From: Thuidium tamariscinum
Lineage: Eukaryota > Streptophyta > Bryopsida > Hypnales > Thuidiaceae
NCBI GenBank assembly: GCA_947034885.2
Contig: OX344751.2
Span: 38,097,082-38,161,081, forward strand
Reading direction: 5' to 3'
DNA: 64,000 nt
A model generated the notes under the pieces. It was not told the DNA's origin, searched no databases, and worked only from the letters and a program-made list of their open reading frames with translations. The position numbers and the translations under genes are program-made. Each line of letters starts with the position of its first letter. Within the stretch, counting starts at the first letter, position 1. Shown one piece after another: positions 24,808-36,374 of the stretch.

Positions 24808-25278
24808 ATGGCTGCGTCAAAGAAGCTTACCAAATTCTTGAAGAAGGTGCTCCAAATCTCACCTACGAGCCAGAAGCCATCTTTCTCTCGGCACTCTAGC
24901 GCGACTTCGAACTCGTTTGATTCCTCTTCTCTCGGAATCAACTCAGGGCGCTCATGGGGAAGCATGGCGGATCTCCATAGCTATGACAGCGACACGGACT
25001 CCGCATGTGCTCCCGCTGATGTCCCAAGTGGTTGCCTCGCGGTTTATGTCGGCAAGGAGCAGCAGAGGTTCGTCATCTCGACTTCGTATCTCACGAACAG
25101 AGTCTTTCGAGCGTTGTTAGCGAAGTCCGAAGAAGAGTTTGGTTTCTGCTGTGACGGAGGCCTGCGCATCGCTTGTACTCCGGGTGTTTTCGAGCACCTG
25201 CTGTGGTGGCTGCAAGGTGCTACCTCGGAGTTTGTGGACGACATTGAGATTAGCGGGCATGATGATAGCTCTGATTAG
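24808..25278 (+). CDS. SAUR-like auxin-responsive protein (SAUR-A)
   Basis: A 156-residue intronless protein with the SAUR (auxin_inducible) domain at about residues 70-136. It begins VPSGCLAVYVG, then QQRFVISTSYL, EEEFGF, GGLRIAC and an FEHLLWWL helix, the ordered landmarks of the family. The N-terminus is basic (KKLTKFLKKV), then Ser-rich, with a short acidic SDTDS stretch before the domain. The start is the ATG in AACAATGGC, the plant consensus; the frame is open further upstream without an ATG. SAURs are short-lived auxin-induced proteins; in angiosperms many bind and inhibit PP2C-D phosphatases and so raise plasma-membrane H+-ATPase activity. Whether this holds here is inference. It converges with SAUR-B 5.2 kb downstream. 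Codon GC is well above the surroundings. Confidence 0.93.
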   Translation: MAASKKLTKFLKKVLQISPTSQKPSFSRHSSATSNSFDSSSLGINSGRSWGSMADLHSYDSDTDSACAPADVPSGCLAVYVGKEQQRFVISTSYLTNRVFRALLAKSEEEFGFCCDGGLRIACTPGVFEHLLWWLQGATSEFVDDIEISGHDDSSD

Positions 25279-27031
25279 AATAACAATGTATCTCAAGCTA
25301 GAACTTAGGAGTAAGTAGGCGTTTATCCTTGAAGCGTACTGCACGCGTGACTGCATCTTCTGGGGAGATAAAAGTCTCTTTGTCCTCGTCGAGGGGGTTT
25401 GAGGATGTTTGCTCTCGGAGACTCGGTCTGGCAGAGAAGAAGAAACATTCCGCCTGGCTCTTGCAGTATGTACCACAGTCAGACAGTGAAGGAAAAAACA
25501 GGAAGCGTACTTAGGAACTTTTTGCAGGCGTAATCCTGCTCAGGAGTTGGCTGATCCATCACCAACGTTGCTGAGAACCAGTTGGAGCCGACGACGTTCA
25601 AACGAGAGCCGCAGTTCATTGAGCGTTTCGCAAACGCGATAGATTTTTGTTCTTCCTCATTCCATCCATTGTGTTTCTGTTTGCTCGTTCCTTGAGCGTG
25701 GCTCCTGCTGCTCTTGCGTTGTCCCTAAACAGGCTTGCTTCCGAGCTTGCTTTACCCACGGGACTCGCAACCTGGTCCAAACGGCAACTCAATTTTGTTT
25801 CTGAATAGACTTCCGGAGATGATGGACCTCTTTACAGCGAGCGCCTTTCCGTAAGAATTTTTTTGTTTTTTTTACAAAGTAGCTCTTCTGCTTTTCAGTA
25901 GAACAGAATCTAGTACTAGATGCAGAGTGTTTAGAATTCCGGATGGACTCGGCGCTTCCTACCGCTGTGCTTCACAATTTTGATAGAGACAATGATGAAG
26001 ATACTTAGTTCCAATGGGGATCTGGTCCCTTTCTCTACACAGGAAAGGACAATCCTTGCTAGCAATTATAAATTCGAAGTGCATGATGGACCCTCATCCA
26101 AGGGGTATGCCTTGTTGCATGTTTTTGCAGACTTGGTCTGTATCTCGTGAAAGGAATTGCTACTTAGATAGTAGCACAAACTATTCACTCCCAGCTTTGG
26201 GATTTACTTAAGTTTCCTGCACATTCTCTTGATGCTTCTAGATGGAGGTGCTCTGTGTATGAAATCTTGTTTTGGACAACTAATTGAGAAGCTTGATCTT
26301 TTCCTTCATATACGTATCACGAGACTTTTGGTTTCTGTTTTCAGTTCCAACTTATTGATCTTGGTGAACCTGACCTTTAAGTGTGCTCGTTCGTAGCCCA
26401 CATTCGTCTTGGTTTAAATATGTCTACAGTTGTAACCGCATGCCTCCCGGTGGCTCTCAAAGAATTGTTGATCTCCAGGAACTGCCACTCCTAATTTAGT
26501 CGAGAGGGTAGGATTACGTCTCATAACCCTCTTGGGTACAGCCTCTGATTGTCTGATACATTAGTTCTTACATCTTTGTAGCGTATGTTTATTACATCTA
26601 AAACCCGTTTTGAGACAATTCAGACATTTAGACTTGCTGCTTTTGCGATTTGAAGGATCATTTAGTTTCATTTTGCACGTTGTGCTTGCTATGTTTGAAC
26701 AGCCCATCCTTTTGTGGGTACCGTGTGAATCATTTGCTCAAAAACCCATGAGCACTTGTTCAAGGTCAAACTACTAAATATGCAAGACCTCACACAAGAT
26801 TAGAAGGATGAACATTTGCACTTCTAAATTACAAAAAAGGATTCTTGATAATACATCCATTGGACACTTAGTGTCCGCAACAACGTTGCAAGGTTAAACT
26901 CAAAGAAGCATGTGGAAATGTTACAAAGGACCACTGTACATGCCGATCAGATTTGGTAGCTTATTGTTGAAATATTTTAATTTTAGAATTTTGATAGTTC
27001 AGCAATTTGCTTTCGTTTTCTTGGATTTTGG
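25279..27031. other. Downstream region of SAUR-A, no further gene seen
   Basis: GC declines gradually and the first few hundred bases are probably the 3' untranslated region. Short frames occur (for example 25329-25514 and 26014-26211), but none has a recognisable domain. Confidence 0.45.
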
Positions 27032-27035
27032 TACT

Positions 27036-27769
27036 GGGTGATTGCAAGAAACACTTGTCCTATTTGTTGCGTTTTACTATAATACTCGTGACTTTTTTTG
27101 GAGTGCTTTAAAATTAGAAAATTAATTTGAAAAAAATATGAATAATATGAATAATGTATACACTTCTAAGATGAAGGTTTTCATGAAAGGAAATTGATAG
27201 AAAAATTCTCTAAGTAGGAGAACTTAAAAAGCGCCAAACCTCAAGAAAATACATATCTTCATGTTTTAATTCGGGAAAATTAGTAAAAATAGGTAAATAC
27301 AAAAAATAAAGAGTGACCATTTGCAGCAACTCTATGGAGATGGTCATTCATCAAAAAAATCACTACAATAATACTTTATATGTTTAAAAATGCAACCAGA
27401 AGGAAGCTCACTTTGTGGACTTCCACACGACATAAAAATAACTTTTTTCAAAATCCCTCACATGGAAAGTTGTAAGTCTACTAGAAGACCATCTCATCCA
27501 AATTTCATCTCAAAATCATTAAAAAAAAGGTACTCCTTAGTGACTAAAAACCCCTAAACTACCAAGTGTGACATTCAATCACTAGTACTATTTTGAAATC
27601 AAGATACTTTTGAAAATTATGAAAAATTACAGAATGTGTATGGTACCTGTGAGTATCTTCCCTATAAATCTTGAGTCATTTGGAGCCAAAACATAGAAGT
27701 TATGGCCAAAAAACAAATCAGCACACTAGGTGTGACAGAAAATAGGACAAGTTTTTCCTGCAATCGCTC
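27036..27769 (-). mobile_element. TIR element with 4-bp target duplication, copy C3
   Basis: The left end is GGGTGATTGCAAGAAACAC and the right end CCTGCAATCGCTC. Perfect TACT duplications flank it (27032-27035 and 27770-27773). At 734 bp it is almost the same length as C1, in the opposite orientation. It is the intact reference for the CACTA MITE inside C4. Confidence 0.82.
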
Positions 27770-27773
27770 TACT

Positions 27774-28275
27774 ATGTTTTTCCTACTTTTTCAACACTCC
27801 CAATTTTGGATTAATTTTTTCTATTTGAGTGTAAATGTGTTACTTTTTCTAAATTTTCTCAAGAATAATTTTTGGATATTCAAAATTGACAACAATGAAA
27901 ATTTTCAGATTTTCAAAAAATAGCTCCACAATTTTTAAAATTTTGGACATGTTCCGAATTTTCTCTAGTTATTTCCGAAACTGACGGTGGATAGGCATCA
28001 GCCATCCACTTTCGGTGAAAAACAGACTTTCAGATAAACGTCATGAGAGGTAAATATGCGGTAGTTGAAGTAGAAGTCGGTCATTTCTGGCTGCAGAGAA
28101 AGCACGATCACTCACTCTTCATTCATAAAACGGTTGCAAGTACGGTGTCTGCAAGTACAGTACAGTGTCTGTAATCTGACTACGGCACTTTAGGACTACG
28201 TGGAGGAGGCTTTCATTCAACTGAGGCATAACCTTTGATTTCCATGTTAAGTAGGCCTAACTAAGCTTACCTTAA
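27774..28275. other. AT-rich sequence, no gene seen
   Basis: No gene or element end was recognised. A short direct repeat around AAGTACGGTGTCTGCAAGTACAG lies near 28140. Confidence 0.45.
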
Positions 28276-28507
28276 CCCTTTACGTATGAAGAATTCATGT
28301 TTTTTTTTTGCAGATCTTGATTGATCATACTGTAGAAAGTATAATTTAAATGGGAAATGTTATTATATCATTAGCTTGAGTGAACAACATTGTATACATT
28401 AGTTTAAGATTAATAAATGTTAAAATAAATACAAATCCTCATGTAAACTCTTCCAAATTTGCTCTAGAAACGTGAGGCCCAATTTGGGTTTCTCAGTGCA
28501 TAAAGGG
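28276..28507. mobile_element. Possible small TTAA-flanked TIR element
   Basis: The left end is TTAA then CCCTTTACGTATGA. The right end is GTGCATAAAGGG then TTGA. Inverted similarity covers only about 15 bases, so this is tentative. Confidence 0.35.
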
Positions 28508-30495
28508 TTGATGGCAGCTTTTTGTCTGAGCATTTCTGGCTCGCCTAATTGAGCCCTTCCCACTGACGTGAAGAACTCTGAAAAAATGATGCCATGACGA
28601 AGGCCCAGATTTGATCAGAGAGCAAGACTGTCATTTCTGAGATCAGGACAACTGACTCCTGTGGCCATCGTTACCTGAGCAGTGAGCACTCTGGCTGGGC
28701 AGAGCTTCTTTGGAGCGATTTTAACATCCTTCAGAACTAGAAGAATATCAGACAATAAATAATGCCATTGAATCTTTGAATGTTCCGATTTGCGCTTTTC
28801 AGATTATTAATTAGCTCACATACAAGGAGGCGGATTTTTATGACCCAGACAGCGAGAGAGTGACAAGGTTGCGTATCGAATCTGAAGGCTTCGAGATTAT
28901 GCGACGATGCTTTCGTATGAATGACAACGCTTGAGGTTCTAGTGGGGCTTCTTCAGTCCAGCCACACATGTGACAATCACCAATCCAACACTCAACTCTC
29001 ATGAGTCACGACTTCCCGATCAGAGGTTGCAAGTCTGCTACGCTTCTTAATTGTGACAATTGCATGCTGCATTGTCTCTGTGCAGAGTACGTGTGTCATT
29101 CTCCGTTGACAACAATCTCCAAATTGGTAAATAATGTTCAGCTGCAGAGCTGTGGAGTTTTCGGTTGTGGCATGGATTCTGTGTTGCAGATTGGGATGCA
29201 GTTCACAGGTGCTGGATGCATTATTGATGGGTTCTGGAGTCACTGGCTGCAAGTCAGAGGAGATGATTGTGAAAGAATAGACATGCATGGTCTCGATTGT
29301 GTTGCAAGAACCCATGACTGTCCTCTGGTTTGGGCAATTGTATAATTGTTGTGGGAAACAATGGACACTTTAGGGCTCACCAAGTTTGATTGCACCAAAG
29401 CAAGTCAATAAATCCAAAACTTTAACTAAAAATACTGCTCGAGGCTTAAAAACTATAAGCAACCTGTTCTGGAGGGAGGAAGATGTGAACTTGGGATGGA
29501 ATAAGTTCGTGCGGTTATACACTGCTTATCGAACTATCTTCAGCAGATCTAGTTGATTAGAAAATCTTGACTGATAATTAAGCTTAAAATGGGTTTCTTG
29601 AAGCAAGAGTTGAAGACAACCTTCTGCTCACCTTAAACGCTAAATCAGGAATTTTAAATATATCACTCTTTGGTGACCTCTTCAACTCTTTCTAGTTTGA
29701 GGTCTCCCAATCAATTTACCAACATTCTTTTTGGTGGCGGAATTGGACCGCAGAATTCAACAAGACCAGTCGATAAGCAGATATTCTCGCCTGATTAATT
29801 ATGCACGGAACGTAGTAATGATGGAGAATTATTTTATAGGATTGTGTTACCACCAAGCTGGGGACAACTGAACGTGACAGAAGGTACTTAGAATCATTTG
29901 TTTAAAAAGAAAAAAAAAGAAAAAAAAGAAAGGTGCTTAGACATTCCTACAGTACAATGCAGCGACCCCAGACTCTTGCCACTATTTGGAGCCTAATTGA
30001 CCGTGAATAATACAACGTTTCTGCAGTAGAAAAGCGCGCTGCAGACTAAGCTTAACATTCTCCATTTTTTAATGACATGGCTCGTGGGTTGAAGGAAGAC
30101 TTGGCACAGTAATCAGTGAAGACACTATAGCAAAGGTTATGAGAAAAAGGTCGTCTGAACAACAGTTGATCAGAAATGGCAGTTACAAGATCTTGTTTGG
30201 TTGCTTTTCGAATGGGTAAGCCGTAAGAATAACGAAATCCAAGATGCCCTTGAAATTCCAAGAATCAAATGGGTACAGGAGAAGTAGCTCACAAAAATGA
30301 AATAAAACTCTGACAAGCGCAATCAGAACACCAACGAAGTGGTTCTACTGCAAGTGGTTCTGACCTCTGGCCTATAAAGCAGGGTCACAGTTGAAACTAC
30401 ACTAACCAAAAAAAAAATTCGTCATCATCTTGGATAAATTGCACATGCTTAAGCCTGCCAATTGAACCAGCCTCGTGCAGGCCTTGGTCAGATAC
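28508..30495. other. Intergenic region between convergent SAUR genes
   Basis: Moderate GC. One ATG-started frame of 114 codons (29001-29345) is Cys-rich but lacks a signal peptide and any known cysteine spacing; I do not call it a gene. The part next to 30495 is likely the SAUR-B 3' untranslated region. A purine tract of A and G lies at about 29904-29932. Confidence 0.45.
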
Positions 30496-30993
30496 CTAGT
30501 AGGCATAGTAGCCTGCGAGTTCATCGATCTCCATGCTGGAGAGTGAAGGATCGTTGGTCTCAATGAGATACAGTAGATGCTCAAAGAAGACCACTTCACA
30601 CGCAATCTCCAACCCTCCCTTGTGCTCGTACCCGTACTCCTCCGCCGACTTGTTCAGCAACGCCTTGAAAACCGGGTAACTCAAGTACTTGGCCTTGATG
30701 ACAAACCGGCACCGCTCCTCCCCCACATACACCACCAGGTACCCCTCAGGAACGTCGTCAGGGGCCGAGTCGTCACTCTCATCATCGGAATCACGAAGAT
30801 CCGCCACTGCCAGACGGCCGGACCTGCTAAAGGCACATCCATTCCTCACGGAGCCGCCATTCCCATGCCTGACCGAGCCTCCAGTTTTAGGGGACTTGGC
30901 ATCGTGGTGGTGCGGCACGCTCTGGTAAGTCAAGCTGGAGCTGGAGAGGCTCTTCTGAATCTTCTGCAGAGCTTTCTGCATTTTGTTCGGCAT
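30496..30993 (-). CDS. SAUR-like auxin-responsive protein (SAUR-B)
   Basis: A 165-residue intronless protein with the SAUR domain at about residues 79-145: DDVPEGYLVVYVG, then CRFVIKAKYLSYPVFKALL, AEEYGYEHKGGLEIAC and FFEHLLYLI. The N-terminus has a basic helix (KMQKALQKIQKSL) followed by Ser, His and Gly-rich linker sequence and an acidic run (DSDDESDDSAPDD) just before the domain. The start ATG lies in GCCACCATGCC, a strong context; a second in-frame ATG follows at codon 5. The C-terminus ends in GYYAY. The role is as for the family: fast auxin-responsive growth regulator. It differs from SAUR-A across the linker, so the two are not a recent duplicate. A leader intron is likely upstream. 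Confidence 0.95.
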   Translation of the reverse strand: MPNKMQKALQKIQKSLSSSSLTYQSVPHHHDAKSPKTGGSVRHGNGGSVRNGCAFSRSGRLAVADLRDSDDESDDSAPDDVPEGYLVVYVGEERCRFVIKAKYLSYPVFKALLNKSAEEYGYEHKGGLEIACEVVFFEHLLYLIETNDPSLSSMEIDELAGYYAY

Positions 30994-31262
30994 GGTGGCG
31001 AGTGAGCTTGAAAAAAAACAATCTCAGAACACACGCCTCAGTCAAGTGAGGAACACTACAGAATGCTGTGATGAGGAGCACGTCCGTACGAGTGAGGGGA
31101 GGGAATTGCAGAGGCTATTGAGAGCATAGCTCCTCCGGAAGCCAACGTTCGTGAAATCCAACGTTGCGGATGAAGATGTGCTGTTGGTGCTGGGCCTTCA
31201 TGGAGGAATACAGTGCAGCTGGACTTGTAATAATGTGTCTGGTTATGTCACCATCAAGGGGT

Positions 31263-32005
31263 CTGCAAAGAGAGAAGAAAAGATCAGTAATGTAAGCAAT
31301 CACAAAGATGCACATGTGTGTGACCACAATTGAGCTATAAAAAATTCTTCTCTACATTCAAGGGTGGCGGACTCTACTAGATGTCGCAAGAGAAGGAAAC
31401 AATTATACATGTCTAGAAAGGGCGCCATCGTCGATTTCCTACAACGATCGTAGACTTAAACGAAACATGAAACGGTGCAGCCAGGTGCTTTAACAGACTG
31501 CCTCGCAAACAAAGTTGCATACTGCCATAGCCCGTGTACAAAACCTGGTGGTACCGTGAAAGACAGAGCAACACTGATCCCCTGATATTGGTCCGGGAAT
31601 GAGGCGGCAATACGGACCAAAGCGTATCTTCACGAAACCTTCCAATTCCTACTAATCCAATACGCTTTCAGATCTCTTCATTCCGCGTGATTCCGAAATC
31701 AGTGATGTCTAATCACGGCGAACCAAATCAAACAAAAAGAACAACATTCATCAACAATAACAGACTGCTACTCCCGTCGCGAGATATAACCCTTCATAAC
31801 GTGTGTGATCGCCCAATACATTGAAATTCGCAGACCCTGTACTCTACTACACAACAAGAATAATGCAAATCTCGACTATGATTCAAGAAACGATCTGTAA
31901 CCCCTGCAATTCATTTCGCCACAAAACCAAACCAGCCACTCATTACTCCCCCGCCCCACCCCCACCCCCACCCCCAAAAAAAAAAAAAATCACAACACAA
32001 CTCAC
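31263..32005 (-). other. Probable 5'-leader intron of SAUR-B
   Basis: On the minus strand GGCTTCAG|GTGAGTT at 32006/32005 is a near-ideal donor, and CTTCTCTCTTTGCAG ending at 31263 is a near-ideal acceptor with a long pyrimidine tract. Removing it joins an upstream non-coding exon to the 270-bp segment leading to the SAUR-B ATG. No long ATG-started upstream frame was noticed. The call rests on splice-site quality only. Confidence 0.5.
31948..31975 (-). promoter_or_regulatory. G-quadruplex-forming G-run cluster in leader intron
   Basis: On the SAUR-B sense strand five runs of four or five G are separated by single T or C loops, directly after a run of 13 T and about 30 bases after the proposed donor site. 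Such short-loop runs are among the most stable G-quadruplex patterns in DNA or RNA. A regulatory role is inference. Confidence 0.7.
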
Positions 32006-32700
32006 CTGAAGCCTTTGCAACTATTGTCCACTGCAACAGAACCGTCAACCACTCCAACTGCAATTCCAAGCTCCAAGATCCCCACGAAACCGCCCGACAC
32101 TGGAAACGAAGCACCAAGCGATGTCACATCAAACGGTTCAGACCCCCACCCGTAGTCCCTGCCGCTGCCTTAAAAAACGCTCAAATCCTCTCAAGACGCG
32201 AACCACAGCGGCGCCGCAACTCAATCAACAACACGACTCAACTTCGGCTACCACAAACCCCCAAAGAAAGAACACCACAATTAAAAACGCGTCACTTCTC
32301 TCCCGCCTTACCAAGTTCCTCCCTCCCCGACTGCCTCCTACAAAACGTGAGCTTGCACTGACACCACAAACAACGTCAACGGTTGGTTGCCTCGGCAAAA
32401 GCACAACTGCGGCAATAGAAAGGAATGCAAACAGTTCACGAGAGCGTGAAGCAAAGGTAGTAGAGGAGCGGCTTCAGAAAAATGCAGGCAAGCAATGTTC
32501 AGCAAGCTCGCCAAGGATGGAGAAGAAGAAGAAGATGATGATGAAGAGGAACAAGGCGCCGAAAGAAGAGCGACCGATCTCGTTCCTACCGACCACCTCG
32601 TTACCACCGGCTAGGTACCTACCCAGAAACCTATCTGCCTGCCAAGTTTCCTACCCGGCCTCCTACATGGCGTGAAATTTCTATTTTCGGGGCCAATGAG
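32006..32700 (-). promoter_or_regulatory. Likely first exon and promoter of SAUR-B
   Basis: GC-richer sequence upstream of the proposed donor. Read on the minus strand it has pyrimidine-rich tracts, including (CTT)n and (CAT)n near 32520-32550, typical of plant leaders. The opposite strand holds an ATG-started frame of 184 codons (32121-32675) with no recognised domain and a composition explained by these tracts. No TATA box was identified with confidence. Confidence 0.4.
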
Positions 32701-34874
32701 TGGAGGCGGAGAGTCTAGTTTTGGTGGTGGACGGATGGATGAATTCGTCTCGGATGGATGATTTTCAAGGTGCGGAAGTTTCTTAGAAGGAGCTTGCGTT
32801 CTGAACACGAGTGTTGTAGCATTTGTAAAAAATTAAGAAGTGGGTTTGTAGTGTGGCAGAGTTGTGACTTTCCATTTTCTGTGTATTTTTTACAAATTAA
32901 TTTAAAAATATGTATATATAATGTGACTTGCCATAATGCCATTTTCTTCTTCCTGCAAGTTGCAATGTATTTGATCCACCCCTGCCCTTGGGACCGCCAA
33001 TTGGGCGTCTTTTGTGGATTCAACAATTCTGGGAAGCCTCTTCATCTCAATCCAAGCTCCTGTTGGTACTGCAATTTACTGTTGTTGGCGTGTGCTTGCT
33101 GTTTTCTGGGTGTTTTTTTTGAAACTGTGTGCTTGCTGTTTGGATGCAATCATGATGGGATACTGGAATTCGATGAAAATGGGTTTTTTTAATGGGTAGA
33201 GATCATTGGGATTTGGCTGATTTTTCTTAAATCTTCATTTTTTAATTTTTAATGTATTTAGAACACGCATGGAACAGGGAGATGGTTTTTGAGTAAAGGT
33301 TACTACAGTATTGCGGTTACCATATATAATGATTGTTGTATGCACCTTACAAGTTCCTGATTTTCTCGAGTGCGGTCACTATAGAATGTGTCCCATGTAA
33401 GTTAAACATGGGTTGCATTCCATTGTTCAACCATTGTTCATGAACAAGGAATATGGAATAAAGTATCCTTAACTTATAGGGGTCAAGAAACTTAGGTCAT
33501 CCCATCTTTTCCTAGCTATAAGGTAGACCAGCCTATTTACCACCTAAATTTGTTACGGAGAAGCTACTTTTTAGGTGCCTTGGGAAAAGCACTTTGTCAA
33601 CTCTCATAATTTTTCAAAGATTGGAAACTTTGAGAGAAGCCATTTACAAGCAGTCAAAGCAAAATGAAGACATTCTACCAATAAATGAATTTTATGTGAT
33701 TTTTAAATTTAAAGGAACTAAATTGGTAAAGTGTGGACCTTACTAAAGGGACTAAAAGAAGTCAATCACCAATGCTATAATACATCATTTATAAATTTTA
33801 GATAATTTGAAGTAGAAAATGTTGGATATTGAATTCAGGCCAATTTCTTCTAGAACCAAGTCAAATTTAGTATATTCTAAAATGTTAAATTTAGAATATA
33901 CTAAAAGACATACATGATTTTTAGGAAAAAAACAAGAAGCTTTGTGTAGAAAATGAATGAAAAAACATATTTTCCAACACTAAATGTCACATCAATGAGT
34001 TTCCAAAGTGAGTTAACATAGTAATTCAATGAAGTTGAATTAGGATTTATTTGAACAATTTAAATAATAGACTATGAGTTGATTGTCAAAATCATCCAAC
34101 TAATGATCACTTCCAAATTTAATCTAACACATTTATTTCATATAATAATGCAAGTATTTTCAACCACCACAAAGGGGTTATTACCATCCAACAAGACTAC
34201 ACTCATTGTGAGTAGGAATTTTTCAACCTTTAAAACATTAAAATATCTTCATTATTTCTATGTGCAATCTCCATCTTTTATCAATATTATAATATAGGCT
34301 CTTACATCCTTTTCAAAATTAATCCTTTAATATACAAGTTTTTTGGATTTTTGCACATTTTTGCTTATATTTTCATTCAAATATATTATTTCTATCAATT
34401 TCATTAGATTGGTCATACAAAGAGAGGGCATTTTTTAAAGATTCAAGAATTGCCATAGATGAATGTAAAATTATTTGAACAAAATATGGGCTTGAAGTAC
34501 ATTTTTCATCATGAAGAATATGGATGTTGGAGCACTTAGGAATTAAGATGACTATGAATCTTTCAATGTCAACGCACCCTAGAGTTCATAAATCCCTTAA
34601 TTGTCGGCAATTTTCAACTTGATTGGAAAAATTACAAACCAAGGGGAATTGATGGAAATGAACAGATCCACTTTGGAGAAGTAGCCAACTATTTCTTCAA
34701 TATTCATGTGATATTCAGTGACATCTATATCAAAATTAGGTGATACTTAGGTAATATTTGACTATTTGTTTTCAAATATAGTAGTAATCAGGTTGATTTC
34801 ATCCCCGTCAAATGAATTTTTTTTACAAAATATAGCCACTAATTGGAAAAAAATTGTGACTTACAAGCACAATT
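32701..34874. other. Intergenic sequence, no gene seen
   Basis: Increasingly AT-rich. Apart from the short palindrome annotated separately, no gene or transposon end was recognised. Confidence 0.5.
33868..33903. repeat. Perfect 14-bp inverted repeat
   Basis: TAGTATATTCTAAA and its exact complement TTTAGAATATACTA are separated by 8 bases. It is too short and AT-rich to assign, possibly a solo foldback remnant. Confidence 0.7.
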
Positions 34875-35114
34875 CATTAGATGTTTTTTGAGGGATTAGG
34901 AGACTGTTTCAAGCCCATTCTCAATGTTGTGATCATTCAGGATTAAAAATAATAATAATATTACTTTTATTTTTTTAATTCAAAAGAAAATTTACTATTA
35001 GTATCTAACATGGTAGTCTCTCAACTATGTCAGATGGCATATGTGGCAGAGTTCTCCAATGTTTCCATAGTCAGGAACTTGCAACCTCCTAAACAAAAGA
35101 AAAAACATCTAATG
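34875..35114 (+). mobile_element. TIR element, CATNAGAGG family, copy c
   Basis: Termini CATTAGATGTTTTTT and AAAAAACATCTAATG. The internal block near 34995-35090 matches the family (ATGTGGCAGAGTTCTCC, CAGGAACTTGCAACC). It lies directly beside E5. Non-coding, 240 bp. Confidence 0.6.
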
Positions 35115-35120
35115 AGTTAA

Positions 35121-36031
35121 CTCTTAAAGGACTATTGTCCCCTCGGGAGACAAAATGGATTTTGGATAGGTTCCTATGACTTCAGTTTTAGTGAAACCTT
35201 TTGAAACTTTCTCACAAGATAGAAAAATTGATTGGCTTTGTAAAAATGTAATTTTTATTTTAATTGGTGACCAGGAGCAAAAGTTATACCATTAAAAGCC
35301 CAAATTTACATTCAATGGGTAGAATTTTTTTGGTAAAAAGTCAAAATTTAATTTAATTTTTTCTAAAATAATATAATTTTGCCTACATGTGAAGCTTTGG
35401 TTCATTCTATTTGGACTTATAATGAAAATTTATAGATAAATTTGTTTTTCAAGCAATCTAAACATCTTCTTGAAAAAATAACTTGTAGGATTTATTTATG
35501 AATACAATTTTCACAATTTAAAAAAAAAATTGTTACACAAGGTTATGTTTACTTGCTAGAACAATCTTACCATTGGGATTATTGTATTTCAATCCCATCT
35601 TAGAGTTATTAACCATTTTTCTTTGAATCTTGGACCTACGTCTACTTAACAATTTCTTAAAGAATAAAAATCAAGTGTTTTTTGTGTGAATTCTTTTTCC
35701 TAGACTCTCAATTCAATTTTTTAACACAAAAAAAGTTAAAAATTTGAGTTCTACAGTGCAATTTTCTTTTACAAATGGCGGTCAAAGCCATCTGAAATTA
35801 CAGACCACAATTCAAAAGACTTGTATTTCCAACTTTGAATGCTCATATCTTCCAATCTATATAGTCACACTTCATGAAATTTTTACCACATGATCTCAGT
35901 AAAGTTAGGTACAAGATCCTATGGTTAGATTCATCAAAAAAAAAAAAAAAAAAAAATTCTTGGATGAATGCAATAGAAATGGCAGTTTTGAGAGGTTTTT
36001 GTCAAGAAAAATGGCCTTGGTCCTTTAGAAG
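35121..36031 (-). mobile_element. TTAA-flanked TIR element, copy E5
   Basis: The left end is TTAA (35117-35120) then CTCTTAAAGGAC. The right end is GGTCCTTTAGAAG then TTAA (36032-36035). Its right third, inverted, aligns with the left part of E4 (shared ACCATAGGATCTT and CAAAACTGCCATTTCT-like motifs). A run of about 22 A lies near 35937. Non-coding, 911 bp. Confidence 0.65.
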
Positions 36032-36374
36032 TTAAGGTAGATCACCTATTCTCAATTGGTTTTCCACATTTGCATCAAAGGGTGGGGCATTTCAATACAT
36101 ATGGAGATAAGAATGCAATCAATTGTAGCATGATTATAGTGTATTATGATTGGCTATAAAGATTCTTGATTTTTCAATCAACCCTTGGTTAGAAATAAGA
36201 TGACATATGTAACCAATATAAGATAGAAAAAATTTCATTGAGAAAATCTATGGTAATTTTGTTTTGAAAATAAAAAATTTGAAAGGTTATAGAGTCATTC
36301 TAAAATCTACCTTTGCATACAAGAGAAATTTTTCACTCAACATACTTGTATCATAGATTCGCTCAATTGCTTAA

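Noticed and set aside
29001-29345. Plus-strand 114-codon Cys-rich frame between the SAUR genes
   Set aside because: Has an ATG but no signal peptide, no known Cys pattern, and an overlapping antisense frame of similar length.
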